A stretch of 64,000 nucleotides of DNA from Vitreoscilla filiformis (GCF_002222655.1 NZ_CP022423.1:1116001-1180000); one strand, 5' to 3'; counted from the first letter of the stretch, positions 15,982-24,248 are shown. Notes: a model not told the origin generated them from the sequence alone. A program made the numbers and translations.

Positions 15982-17626
15982 GGACATAACTCCAGAAGTG
16001 GCGCATCGCCAGCGCATCATCAAAGGGCAGCATGCCCTCCCAGGCGCTGCCCATCAGCAGAGCCTTCATGAGTGTGACACCCCCCGGCATGTGGGCGTAT
16101 TCCGGCACACCCGCCAGGATGACATTCAGCGCAGGCGTGTCCACTGACAGCAGGTCGCGCACCCAGCGATTGTCGTCTTGCAGCGCGTCAAACGCGCTCT
16201 GGAAGTCGGCCAGCTCTTGGCGCGCCACAGCAGGCAGCGTCTGCTGTGCCAACAGGGCCAGCGGATCAACCCCTCGTGAATAGGCAAACGTGCCCGTCTT
16301 GGGCACGGGGGCGAACCCGTAGCGTGCCCAGGCGTAGCCGCCCACGTCCAGGTTGGCAATCAACTCGATGCGCCGCATCCCCATGCGCTGGTACTCGGGC
16401 ACCAACGCCGACATCAACCGCTTGACAACACCTGCGCCTTGCATGGCCTCGGGCAGTTCCAGCAAATCCAGCCGGGCCGTGCCCGTGTTGAAGTCGAACG
16501 TCTGCGTGAGCATCGTGGCTGTCCCGCCTGGCATTGGCACGTTGTGCCCGCGCACCGTCACACCCGGCCCATTGCGCTCTTTCATCACCACCATCCACGA
16601 TGCGTTTTCCCCACCCATCACAGGTGGTGGCAATTGATCTGTGCCAGTGATGGCGCGCACCAGGGCCTGCGGATCCAGTCGCCCGTCTGTGAGGGCATGC
16701 AGTTGGGCAGGGGTGATTTCGTAGGGCTCCAGCCGCGCATCCTTCAGCCCCTGAGCAAACTGGTGCGGCGTCAGTGGCGTGCTGAGCTGAGGCGCCAAGT
16801 CGGGCATGGCGCGCACGATGTCAGCCAATACCACCTGCGCCACCTGGGGAGGCAACAGTGGCGCCGTGGCTTTGATGGCATCCACCAGCCCCTTGTCCCG
16901 CATCCCAGCCCTGCCAGGGTTGTAGGCAAAGTTCGGGTGCACGCCGATGGGCACTTGCATCACCTCGCCTGTGCCGGGGTGGATGTACTCGATGTCGGGC
17001 TCAGCCGGCGCAGTCCGCTTGATCGTTTGCCCGGCATCCTGGCGCCTTTGCAACTCTTTTTCGTCGAGTGAAAACGCCTGGCAGCGGCAGCGGTAGCGGC
17101 ACGGTGGGTAGTGTGTGTTCCACCATGGGTCGTCCAACGGCAGGCAGACCCCGTCATACAACGCATGCTGGGCACTCACCCGCCCATCGTGCATCGTCTG
17201 GTACAGCCCCAGGGGCTTGCGGGCCTTCTGCTGTTCCATGCGCTGCCAGCGCGCCGCCGCATGGGTCATGCGGGTGTTGGTGTCGAGGATGAGGTTCAGG
17301 CGACGGTCATCAAACCGCGTCGTGCGAACCTCCCCCGTTTCAGGGTCGGTGATCTCGATGTCACCCCACCATCCCTTGGCCACCAGCTCGCCCCGCATGG
17401 CCTCGCGGAACCATTTGTCGCCCCGCCCCTCCTGGATGGCCTGGTCGAGCGTGCCCTGGAACAAGTTCAGGATGTCCAGCCGCGCTACGCCAGCCACGGC
17501 CACGCCGCGCGCGTGTTCGTCCTGGAACACATCCTGCCATCGGAACGACGGCAGCAGATCGCCGCGCTCTGCAAACACACGCACGGCATCGCGGGGTGTC
17601 ATCTGGCCCAGGTTCAGCATGGGCAT
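15965..17626 (-). CDS. MuF-type minor head protein with C-terminal GNAT-like extension
   Basis: 553 residues. Residues about 90-195 are the MuF domain, ending in the typical YQTMHDGRVSAQHALYDGVC, then WWNTHYPPCRYRCRCQAFSL. MuF proteins sit on the portal and are packaged with the DNA. Beyond about residue 350 there is extra sequence not needed for head assembly: LDLLELPEAMQGAGVVKRLM, then RMGMRRIELIANLDVGGYAW, then ARYGFAP. This resembles the acetyl-CoA loop and following strand of a GNAT acetyltransferase. MuF proteins of temperate phages are known to carry variable toxin or effector tails; the activity here is inferred. Confidence 0.85.
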   Translation of the reverse strand: MPMLNLGQMTPRDAVRVFAERGDLLPSFRWQDVFQDEHARGVAVAGVARLDILNLFQGTLDQAIQEGRGDKWFREAMRGELVAKGWWGDIEITDPETGEVRTTRFDDRRLNLILDTNTRMTHAAARWQRMEQQKARKPLGLYQTMHDGRVSAQHALYDGVCLPLDDPWWNTHYPPCRYRCRCQAFSLDEKELQRRQDAGQTIKRTAPAEPDIEYIHPGTGEVMQVPIGVHPNFAYNPGRAGMRDKGLVDAIKATAPLLPPQVAQVVLADIVRAMPDLAPQLSTPLTPHQFAQGLKDARLEPYEITPAQLHALTDGRLDPQALVRAITGTDQLPPPVMGGENASWMVVMKERNGPGVTVRGHNVPMPGGTATMLTQTFDFNTGTARLDLLELPEAMQGAGVVKRLMSALVPEYQRMGMRRIELIANLDVGGYAWARYGFAPVPKTGTFAYSRGVDPLALLAQQTLPAVARQELADFQSAFDALQDDNRWVRDLLSVDTPALNVILAGVPEYAHMPGGVTLMKALLMGSAWEGMLPFDDALAMRHFWSYVHASTK

Positions 17627-17627
17627 G

Positions 17628-19237
17628 TCACACCCCCGGTTGGGTCAGATTGACATCCGCTGCTCCCAACACAGCGCCCTTCTGCCCCGCACGAGCAATG
17701 GCCTCACCCAGGGGACGTGTATCCATGCGCGCAGCCATTTGCGCCATACGTGCCCGCAAGCTCTCCAACGATTCGCCCGATGCCGCCGCTTTGTCAATCT
17801 CATCCAGCAGCGGCTGCACCAGCGGCGCCATGAGCGGCTTCCAGTGCGTCAGCTCGGCCTCGATCACATCATCCAGCACATCATGCGGCCCATGGGCTGG
17901 GGTGGGCGGCAGGGCACCGCGTGCGGCAGCGGCCTTGGGGGCCGGGGCAGGCGCCGGCTGCGGGGGCGGAACGAGCAACGGTGCGGGGGCGGGAGCACCC
18001 AACACCGCCTGACCTTCCGCCGCCATCGGAATTTTGAGCCGATCGTGCGCCCACGACACGGCAATGCGCATTCCCCGGCGGCCAGCTTCGGCAGGTTTTC
18101 GGCAAACGTCTTCAGGTCTTCGGCCTGGTCGGTGAGCCACTTCCAGCGCGGGGCGCGGCGTGGGTCAACACCGGGTTTGTTGAGCGCGACCATCGGCCAG
18201 AGCAACTGCTGGGTCAGCGTGGTGGCGAGCTGGGCCAGATCGGCATCGCGGATGTCCATGCGCACCTCGTTGTGCACATTGCCCAGCGCCTGGGTGCCGT
18301 GCTGGCCCTCGCCACTGGTGAGCGTTTGCCCCACGATCACTTTACTTTGCACCGCGTCCATGCGCTGCGCCATCGACAGGTAGGGCCCCTCGGTGCCCTC
18401 AGCCCCCTTGATGAGATCGATCTTCATGCCAGCAGGCATGATCCCCGCCGCATTGCGCCCCAGGCTCACCACAGCCTGCATCAGGCGGCTTTTCTCCGTG
18501 TCGCTCGCACCCACCGGAAAGGTGCCGATGCGCATGGGAATACCCAGAATTTCCAAAATCTCCATCAGGTCGGTGTCACTGGCCCATTTGAAAAGATGCG
18601 GCCAGGCCAGCACCCGCACCAGCCCGTCACGGGTCATGTAGCCGTTCAAGCTGCGGTGACGGTGCAGCAGCCAACAACCCGGCAGCAACGGTTGGCCGTA
18701 GGCGCTGGAACCATCGCGCAGGTTCCAGCGGGTGCCGCGCTCGTCCGGGCACAGCCAGCGCGTGGGACGCGCTTCAAAGCTGACGGGCAGCAGCGCCCCG
18801 CCTTGCATCTCCCAGCGGATTTCCTGGGCTGAAACACTCTTCAAAACGGCATCCATCGCCGCTTTCTTGATCTGCGCCAGCGGCAGCTCCTCCACCCATT
18901 CAGCCACTTCCTCGGCCAACGCTTTCTCGGCAGCGCTGGCGTTGGGTGGCGGGGCGATCTGGTGCGGCGTGGCCACCACCACGGCAGCGCGCTTGTCCAG
19001 CTCGGCATAAACGTGGCCATCGCGCTCCAGCATGTCGTCGGCCAGGTCGAGCTGGGCCATTGGCTGACCCTGCTCGGCGTCTTGCAGGATGCTGGCCAGT
19101 CGTGCTGGGGTCAGCCCTTTGGCCGGGTGGGTGGCCCAGTCGCGCTGCAACATCGCCACGCGGGCGGTCTGCTGCTCTTGCATCGGAGCCACCTCAAACG
19201 GGCGGCCGTGCTGATCAACGATGGTGCTGGCAGGCAT
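17628..19237 (-). pseudogene. Portal protein (DUF935, Mu gp29-like), frameshifted
   Basis: The main frame begins at ATG 19237 and carries DUF935 features: DWATHPAKGLTPARLASILQ, RPTRWLCPDERGTRWNLRDG, then PHLFKWASDTDLMEILEILG. Near residue 385 it reads LPKLAAGECALPCRG, while the family motif (GMRIAVSWAHDRLKIPMAAE) continues in a neighbouring frame down to 17628. One base appears to be missing close to the C4 run at 18073-18076. Joined, the product would be about 536 residues, a normal length. The portal is essential for packaging, so this is either a disabling mutation or a homopolymer sequencing error. The uncorrected frame ends at 17864. Confidence 0.85.
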
Positions 19238-19320
19238 GGTCAGGCTTTCGCGGTTTTAAGCCCATTGGCAGGGCTGGTGCCTCCAACCCCCTGCCGCGCG
19301 CCTGACAACGGCCTGTAAAC

Positions 19321-19330
19321 GTTTATAAAC
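19321..19330. repeat. AT-rich gap with perfect 10-bp palindrome
   Basis: GTTTATAAAC is a perfect palindrome in the 157-base gap between the terminase and portal genes, the longest gap inside the head block. The surrounding sequence CTGTAAACGTTTATAAACAG is partly symmetrical. No gene is seen in the gap; it could hold a regulatory site or an internal promoter. Confidence 0.4.
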
Positions 19331-19394
19331 AGTTTAGGCGGGCTATTGCGGCGCACGATTGGGATGCGGCGGCGGGTGTTGTGGAGGGAGCGGG

Positions 19395-21077
19395 CTAAAT
19401 CCGCTCTCGGTCAAGATCAAAGGCGTGCCAGTCGTCTTCATTGCCTGGGCCATCGCGGCGGCGCTCTTCGGGCTGTTCTGCCCAGGCGCTAGCGGTAGCC
19501 GGCAGCGGGATGAAGTCGATCTCGCCCACCTCGCGGGCAAAGGCGTACACCAGCAGCAGCAGCGCAATGGCAAAGTCGCCGTGACGCTTTTGGCCCTTGC
19601 CACCGCCTTCGGCCGCAGCGGCGCGGGCGCCGGCGCTTTGCATCGTTTCCTCGGGCAACACGGGCACGCCGCGTTTGTCCAGCGCGAAGCTGCGCAGGTC
19701 ATCGCGCAGGTGCTCATCGCGGGGGATGCCGTCCAGCGTCCCATCCTCCAGGCCCGCTTTGAGCTTAGGCATGTTGGCCAGGTAGAACTGGGCGGTGAAC
19801 TTCACACCCTCCACCAACATGGCGCCGTAACGCTGCGCAGCGGCCTCGGCGTGCTCCGAGCCGTTGCCCGAGGCATCCAGCGCCGCACCGCGCCAGCGCG
19901 GCAGGTGGTCGATGATGTGCCAGAGGATTTGCCGTTGCACCGAAAACGGCGCGTTGCCCAGCTCCAGCACCAGGCGCACGCGCTTGATGAGGTCGGCGCC
20001 CTCTTCACCCACCGCGATGACGCTCAAGTGACCACTGCGCGCAAAGTCTTGCCCCAGGGCATGGGGGCGTTGCGGATTCAGGCGGCGTAGGTGCGGGGTG
20101 ACAAACTCGGCCAGCCAGCCGGCCACTGCGTGGGTGCGCACATCCTCGGGGAGGAAGGCAAACCCATCGCCCCAGCGTTTGCGGATGATCACCGGGCCGG
20201 TGGGCGCAGCGGGCCACGGTGCGGTCATGCGCTGGCTGATGAGTTCCAGACTGAGGTAGCGGCTGCCGCTGTTGCTGGGGATCACGTCCAGCTCCTCGGC
20301 GGCGCCATCGCCGTACAGCTTGCGGGCTCCATCGGCCCACGCCTTTTCGGCCTCTGGGGTGTAGGTCAGGCCTTTGCGCAGGCACACGCGCTTGTATAGG
20401 CCCGCTTCCACTGCCTCGTCAAACGTGACGCGGTGGACATTGGCTTGTGTGGGGGGCCCACGCTTGCCCGCGCGGATGTCTTGGATCAACTCGTTGAACG
20501 GGTTATCTGCCCCGTCATGCGTGCTGATGATGCGCACCTTATCGCCCCACAACAGCATGGCCAGCGCGGCTTTGAGCAGTGCGGCCAGGTCGGGGGCAAA
20601 TGCGGCCTCATCGATGACGATCACGCCCTGCTTACCGCGTAGGTTGTTGGGGCGGCTGGACAGCGCCACGATGCGCCGCCCGGTGGCCGGGAAGCTCACC
20701 TCATAGGTTTTGATCAGTCGCTGCTGGCCGGAAGTGGGGTCTTTGCCGTCGTCAAAGATGCCCTCGCCGATTTGGCTGGCCACATAGCTGAACGCCTTGG
20801 CCCACATGGCCACGGCTTCGATGTACTCCCGCGCCATGTCGTGGTTGGCGGAGATGTAAAACACGTTGCTCCCCCCCTCGCTGGCAGCAATCAGCACGTT
20901 GTCGGCCGCTTCTGCCCAGGTCATCCCCGTGCGGCGGCTTTTCTCCATGACCTTGAGCTGCGCCGAGTCTTCCAGCCAGCGCTGCTGGTAGGCCAGCAGC
21001 ACGGGTGGTGGGGCATCATCAGCGGCGCCGGGGGCGAGCAGGGACAGCGGGGCGGGGATCTGGGCGGGATGGGTCAT
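19395..21077 (-). CDS. Terminase large subunit, Mu gp28-like
   Basis: 560 residues. ATG 21077 (MTHPAQIPAPLSLLAPGAAD) is preferred over the longer start at 21098, which lies deep in the upstream gene. The ATPase part has the Walker A variant VMEKSRRTGMTWAEA near residue 50 and the Walker B-like GVIVIDEAAFAPD near residue 150. The C-terminal half has acidic motifs expected of the headful nuclease (GQDFARSGHLSVIAVGEEGA and LDASGNGSEHAEAA). The protein drives DNA packaging into the prohead through the portal. Confidence 0.93.
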   Translation of the reverse strand: MTHPAQIPAPLSLLAPGAADDAPPPVLLAYQQRWLEDSAQLKVMEKSRRTGMTWAEAADNVLIAASEGGSNVFYISANHDMAREYIEAVAMWAKAFSYVASQIGEGIFDDGKDPTSGQQRLIKTYEVSFPATGRRIVALSSRPNNLRGKQGVIVIDEAAFAPDLAALLKAALAMLLWGDKVRIISTHDGADNPFNELIQDIRAGKRGPPTQANVHRVTFDEAVEAGLYKRVCLRKGLTYTPEAEKAWADGARKLYGDGAAEELDVIPSNSGSRYLSLELISQRMTAPWPAAPTGPVIIRKRWGDGFAFLPEDVRTHAVAGWLAEFVTPHLRRLNPQRPHALGQDFARSGHLSVIAVGEEGADLIKRVRLVLELGNAPFSVQRQILWHIIDHLPRWRGAALDASGNGSEHAEAAAQRYGAMLVEGVKFTAQFYLANMPKLKAGLEDGTLDGIPRDEHLRDDLRSFALDKRGVPVLPEETMQSAGARAAAAEGGGKGQKRHGDFAIALLLLVYAFAREVGEIDFIPLPATASAWAEQPEERRRDGPGNEDDWHAFDLDRERI

Positions 21078-21360
21078 GCTGCAAATCTCGGTCAACACAC
21101 ACCGGGAGGTAAAAGCCGTACTCGTCGTCGTAATCTTCCGGCGGCAAGAACTTCATGGCGTGGCCTTTGGTGCATGGGTTGTAGGTGTCGGGGCACTCTT
21201 TGCGCGGCATGGGGTGCTGGTCGTACCACGTCACAAAGTGAGTGCATTCATGGCACCAATGCTCCGGCTTGTTCGTCGGTTGTTCATTGGCGCGCCGGGC
21301 AAGCTCCTCGATCAACTGCTGGGTCGAGTACTCCCTCAAGTTCCAGGCGTCGCCGCTCAT
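21019..21360 (-). CDS. Small Cys-containing phage protein
   Basis: 113 residues from ATG 21360, lying 7 bases after the DUF3486 gene and overlapping the start of the terminase gene by 59 bases. The middle contains WCHECTHFVTWYDQHPMPRK, then ECPDTYNPCTKGHAMKFLPP; two CxxC-like pairs with a His suggest a small zinc-binding fold. The N-terminus is helical (YSTQQLIEELARRANEQPTN). The family is not recognised. Its place between the small and large terminase genes suggests a packaging-related role. Confidence 0.7.
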   Translation of the reverse strand: MSGDAWNLREYSTQQLIEELARRANEQPTNKPEHWCHECTHFVTWYDQHPMPRKECPDTYNPCTKGHAMKFLPPEDYDDEYGFYLPVCVDRDLQHDPSRPDPRPAVPARPRRR

Positions 21361-21367
21361 GGATGCC

Positions 21368-21952
21368 TCACGCCCCAGCCGTCTTGGCCGGCACTTTGGT
21401 GATGCCCAGGATGCGGGCGCGGATCTCGTTTTGCTGCTCCGGCGTCAGCCCACCGGTCTTGGTGATCTTGGCCACGGCATCGGCGGCGGCCTTGGCGCGC
21501 TCTTCAACCTCCTGCCGCCAGCGGGCCTGCGCTACCCGTGCACGGCTTGTGCGCGTGAGCGTCAACGCCGCTTTGTCCAACAGCTTGAGCCGGGCCGCTG
21601 GGTCTTTCTCGGCTTCGCTTTCGCGCACAACCATCAACGTTTCAAAGACATCGGTTTGCACCAGTGCCAACGCAGCCTCTGAGCGCGTGTCCTCGTCATC
21701 ACGGGCCGTCTCTGCAATCAGCCGGGTGGCTTCGGTGGCGGCCTTGATGGCCTCGGCAGCTCGCTTGATCCGGGCGCTTTCATCCCCCACTGTGCTGCGG
21801 CCGATGCTCATGCTGATGCCGGCCTGCTTGAGCATATCGCGCAGCTCATCGGTCACGCCGGTGATGTCGCCAAAGGCGCGATCCACCAGCGTCTGGTGCA
21901 GCCACTTGCGGATGTCACCGGGCAGCTTGGCAATCTTCCCCACGGGCGGCAT
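21368..21952 (-). CDS. DUF3486 protein, Mu gp27-like (small terminase candidate)
   Basis: 194 residues beginning MPPVGKIAKLPGDIRKWLHQ, then TLVDRAFGDITGVTDELRDM, which is the DUF3486 opening with a helix-turn-helix-like region. The rest is almost entirely helical (ARIKRAAEAIKAATEATRLI, then KLLDKAALTLTRTSRARVAQ). Proteins of this family precede the terminase in Mu-like phages and are thought to act as the DNA-recognising small subunit. Order and length both fit. Confidence 0.88.
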   Translation of the reverse strand: MPPVGKIAKLPGDIRKWLHQTLVDRAFGDITGVTDELRDMLKQAGISMSIGRSTVGDESARIKRAAEAIKAATEATRLIAETARDDEDTRSEAALALVQTDVFETLMVVRESEAEKDPAARLKLLDKAALTLTRTSRARVAQARWRQEVEERAKAAADAVAKITKTGGLTPEQQNEIRARILGITKVPAKTAGA

Positions 21953-21955
21953 GGC

Positions 21956-22255
21956 TCACGCCCCCGGCATTGGTGCGGCCACGCCGGGCACTTTGGCCCG
22001 GCCTTCGGCCACATCCAGCCCGCGCTGGGTGAGTGTCGCCACCAGCACGCCCTGGGGCTGCTCGGTGGTGGCCAGGCCTTGCTCAGCCAGCCATGCCAGA
22101 TCGGTGGCCACGGCATCGGCGCTGACGGTGTGTCCCACCGCGTCACAGTAACGGCGCAGCAGCAGCGCGTTGGCGCGGTACTGAGAGGCCGCAGCCAGGG
22201 CGCGCAGCAGCACCAGGCGGCGGTCTTCGGTTTGCACTTGGGCGTAGGGTTTCAT
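21956..22255 (-). CDS. Winged-helix phage protein, Mu gp26 position
   Basis: 99 residues from ATG 22255. The pattern RRLVLLRALAAASQYRANAL, then LLRRYCDAVGHTVSADAVAT, then DLAWLAEQGLATTEQ is a winged-helix DNA-binding layout, ending with a short tail (LTQRGLDVAEGRAKVPGVAA). Members of this small family sit between DUF2730 and DUF3486 genes in Mu-like phages. The role is unproven; packaging or late regulation is plausible. Confidence 0.8.
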   Translation of the reverse strand: MKPYAQVQTEDRRLVLLRALAAASQYRANALLLRRYCDAVGHTVSADAVATDLAWLAEQGLATTEQPQGVLVATLTQRGLDVAEGRAKVPGVAAPMPGA

Positions 22256-22261
22256 GGCGAT

Positions 22262-22648
22262 TCAGCCCCGGTTGGTCAAGAGGTAGGTCTCGATGCGGGC
22301 CAGCACCTGACCATTACGGTCAGTCGCCTGGCGCAGGGCATCCACGTCACCGCGCACCTCGGCCACATCCCCCTTGGTCGCTAGGTTGACCAGCTTGGTC
22401 TCAACCACCACCACACGTTCCACGAGGGTGCGGTGTTCTTTGTCGGCGGCCACATGCTGTTCGGCGTGGCGGGTTTCAAAGGCGGCCAGCGCACCGAGCG
22501 CTTGTTCGCCCGGTTTGCGCAGCCACACCGCCGCCGCAGTGGCCAGGCTGACCAGCGTAGAGCCGGCACTGAGCCAAAAGCTCGGGTTGCTGAAATCATC
22601 CATGCGTCGCTCTCTGGGGGCTGTGGTGGTGTGAAGGGGCAGGCCCAT
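22262..22648 (-). CDS. DUF2730-type membrane-anchored coiled-coil protein (Mu gp25 position)
   Basis: 128 residues from ATG 22648, which has a strong GGGAGGG site within the end of the holin-like gene; an alternative ATG at 22603 (MDDFSNPSFW) would give 113 residues. One hydrophobic segment (FWLSAGSTLVSLATAAAVWL) anchors it in the membrane. The remainder is a charged helix with heptad-like spacing (LVERVVVVETKLVNLATKGD, then VDALRQATDRNGQVLARIE). This is the DUF2730 build. It is co-translated with the lysis-type gene upstream. Confidence 0.8.
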   Translation of the reverse strand: MGLPLHTTTAPRERRMDDFSNPSFWLSAGSTLVSLATAAAVWLRKPGEQALGALAAFETRHAEQHVAADKEHRTLVERVVVVETKLVNLATKGDVAEVRGDVDALRQATDRNGQVLARIETYLLTNRG

Positions 22649-22651
22649 GGT

Positions 22652-23077
22652 TCACCCTCCCGCAGGGGGGGTATTGGCCTGCTGGATGGCGGGGCGGCGG
22701 AATGTGATGCCGCTGGCCGTGGCGCAGCGCAGCAGCGCATTGGCGCCGGCCAAAGCCGCCAGCACTGTGGCGTAACTGGATGGGGACAGCAGGTCGTGCA
22801 GCAGCCCGAGGTTGGGCTCGATGACCTGCATCAGTTCAGCCGTTCCGGCCAAGGCAACCACCACACCATTGAGCAGCATGGTGCGCGATTGCATCCACCA
22901 TTTGGGAGGCTCAGCGGCCACCTCCACCGACGCGGGCAGCTCCTGTGTCGGCGTCATCACCTGAGCCAACGCTGCGCGCAGAGCGGCCTTGTCCTGGTCG
23001 GGCATATTCATGCGCTCCAGGGCACTGGCCAGCGGATCGGGCAGGTGTTTTTCTGGTGGAGTGGCGGCGGTATTCAT
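22652..23077 (-). CDS. Holin-like membrane protein, first gene of the late operon
   Basis: 141 residues. The N-terminal 65 are soluble and charged. Two hydrophobic stretches follow (TMLLNGVVVALAGTAELMQV and SYATVLAALAGANALLRCA), separated by a short acidic/Pro loop that begins after WWMQSRTM. This WW-plus-two-helix layout occurs in holin-like proteins of Proteobacteria phages. It is the first late gene after a dyad at 23119-23148. No endolysin gene is adjacent, so the lysis role is an inference. Confidence 0.65.
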   Translation of the reverse strand: MNTAATPPEKHLPDPLASALERMNMPDQDKAALRAALAQVMTPTQELPASVEVAAEPPKWWMQSRTMLLNGVVVALAGTAELMQVIEPNLGLLHDLLSPSSYATVLAALAGANALLRCATASGITFRRPAIQQANTPPAGG

Positions 23078-23118
23078 AGCGGCCCATTTTGGTGGAGGCC
23101 GCTAGATGGTTGTTACTC

Positions 23119-23148
23119 AGATAGGTTTGATAGTTTTATTGCCTATCT
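23119..23148. promoter_or_regulatory. Dyad AGATAGG-N16-CCTATCT upstream of late operon (candidate Mor-type site)
   Basis: AGATAGG (23119-23125) and CCTATCT (23142-23148) form a perfect 7-bp inverted repeat 16 bases apart in an AT-rich window, 42 bases before the first late gene. The region between the late operon and the accessory gene 23185-23772 holds no other gene. Mor/C family activators bind dyads beside a promoter with a weak -35, and this phage encodes such an activator at 35791. The link to that protein is inferred. Confidence 0.5.
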
Positions 23149-23184
23149 TTGAATCCACCCAGCCCGCCCGGCGGGGATGCGAGT

Positions 23185-23772
23185 CTAATCATTTATTCGT
23201 GTCGCCCGTAGTTTTTTGATGTCAAACTCTTTCCAGCGACTACGCATTGCAATATCTTCAATTTTCACTATCTCTAAAATTAATACAAAAACGCTTCGCA
23301 TAAATTCCGGCTGCCTCTGCCTTTCTTTCCACAACACCTCAATAACACTGTCATGAATTTTTACCGTGGTAATTTCCATGGCGATCTGCATAATATGCGA
23401 TAGCTGAGGGTTTATTTCATGATTTTGGTTTAATTTATCACAAAAATATTGTGCAAGCGCTTGTAATTTATTTGGCCGCTCCCCCAGAGCCTCTAACGTT
23501 TCGGCAGCCGGAAATCGTACGTACATCAATTCACCATTAGTTCCTCCCCATAAAATTTCACCCAAAGGGCCTGCTGGAAACATACGTCTTCTATTCCTAA
23601 CTTTTTCTCCTCTCACCCCTTTCATATAAGCATCAATTGTGGCATCTCGCCCGCGACTTGCAATACCACAAACACACTGATCAATTAGAGTGCTTTTGGT
23701 GTATGGGCGCTTACATGGATCTAGTGCTCGTGCAAAGTGCTGCGTCACAAGAGTTTTTTCGAATGTGCTCAT
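23185..23772 (-). CDS. Unknown AT-rich accessory protein co-transcribed with the repressor
   Basis: 195 residues from ATG 23772, one base after the repressor stop codon, so both genes lie on one transcript and this one should be expressed in the lysogen. The gene is visibly AT-rich against GC-rich neighbours, with many AAA, ATT and TTT codons, a sign of separate acquisition. No family is recognised. The protein is soluble and basic at the N-terminus (VRGEKVRNRRRMFPAGPLGE). It has a long helical C-terminal half (HIMQIAMEITTVKIHDSVIE, then SVFVLILEIVKIEDIAMRSR) and no membrane span. Superinfection exclusion, phage defence or modulation of repressor activity are possible; none is shown by the sequence. 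Confidence 0.8.
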   Translation of the reverse strand: MSTFEKTLVTQHFARALDPCKRPYTKSTLIDQCVCGIASRGRDATIDAYMKGVRGEKVRNRRRMFPAGPLGEILWGGTNGELMYVRFPAAETLEALGERPNKLQALAQYFCDKLNQNHEINPQLSHIMQIAMEITTVKIHDSVIEVLWKERQRQPEFMRSVFVLILEIVKIEDIAMRSRWKEFDIKKLRATRIND

Positions 23773-23773
23773 T

Positions 23774-24208
23774 TTATTTTTCAGATACTTTCGCCCGCCG
23801 CCGTATAGGCGTCGGAGCTGTATGGCTTATTACCACATTGCTACTCCCTTGGATGACATGGCCACCGTTAGATTGCCCGCTCATACCGCCTGATGGAACT
23901 CCTGCAATAAAAGCCTTGACGCTCAATCGTCCCCTTGCATCCAGCGCCCTATAACCCTCAAGCAGTTCTGCTTCACCATCACGCAGAACAGGGCCGGCAA
24001 CAGATGGCGTTCCTCGCCTCCCTGTCAGCACATAGAGCACATCGACACCAAGCTCCGCTGCTGCGATGAGGTACGCACCGCCTGGCAGGTTGTCATCGTT
24101 CTCAAAGTTGAACTGCGCCTTCTTTGACACCCCACAAGCCTCATAAAACGCTACTTGAGACATCCCAAGGCGTTTTCGCTCTTCGATCAAACGACTTCCA
24201 ACACTCAT
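23774..24208 (-). CDS. XRE-family phage repressor (c analogue)
   Basis: 144 residues from ATG 24208, preceded by AAGGA; a TTG one codon earlier is unlikely. Residues 5-62 form the helix-turn-helix (LIEERKRLGMSQVAFYEACG, then VSKKAQFNFENDDNLPGGAY, then LGVDVLYVLTGRR). The C-terminal half (EAELLEGYRALDARGRLSVK) is short, with no LexA-type Ser/Lys protease motif, so it is not autocleavable. It is transcribed away from the early genes and faces a palindromic operator 19 bases upstream of its start. It should hold the early promoter shut in the lysogen. Confidence 0.88.
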   Translation of the reverse strand: MSVGSRLIEERKRLGMSQVAFYEACGVSKKAQFNFENDDNLPGGAYLIAAAELGVDVLYVLTGRRGTPSVAGPVLRDGEAELLEGYRALDARGRLSVKAFIAGVPSGGMSGQSNGGHVIQGSSNVVISHTAPTPIRRRAKVSEK

Positions 24209-24219
24209 CAAAAAAATCC

Positions 24220-24248
24220 TTGCATAGGGTAGTTAACTACCCCACAAT
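24220..24248. promoter_or_regulatory. Early promoter with 16-bp palindromic repressor operator
   Basis: GGGTAGTTAACTACCC (24227-24242) is a perfect palindrome between the repressor and the first early gene. On the plus strand it fills the 17-base spacer between TTGCAT (24220-24225) and CACAAT (24243-24248), a plausible -35/-10 pair, so bound repressor would block RNA polymerase. On the minus strand, TTGTGG and TATGCA flank the same palindrome with 15 bases between, a possible promoter for the repressor that would give autoregulation. Promoter assignments are tentative; the palindrome is certain. Confidence 0.75.

Noticed and set aside
21956..23077. Endolysin gene among the first late genes
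   Set aside because: No lysozyme or amidase motif is present in these proteins; only a holin-like protein is supportable.
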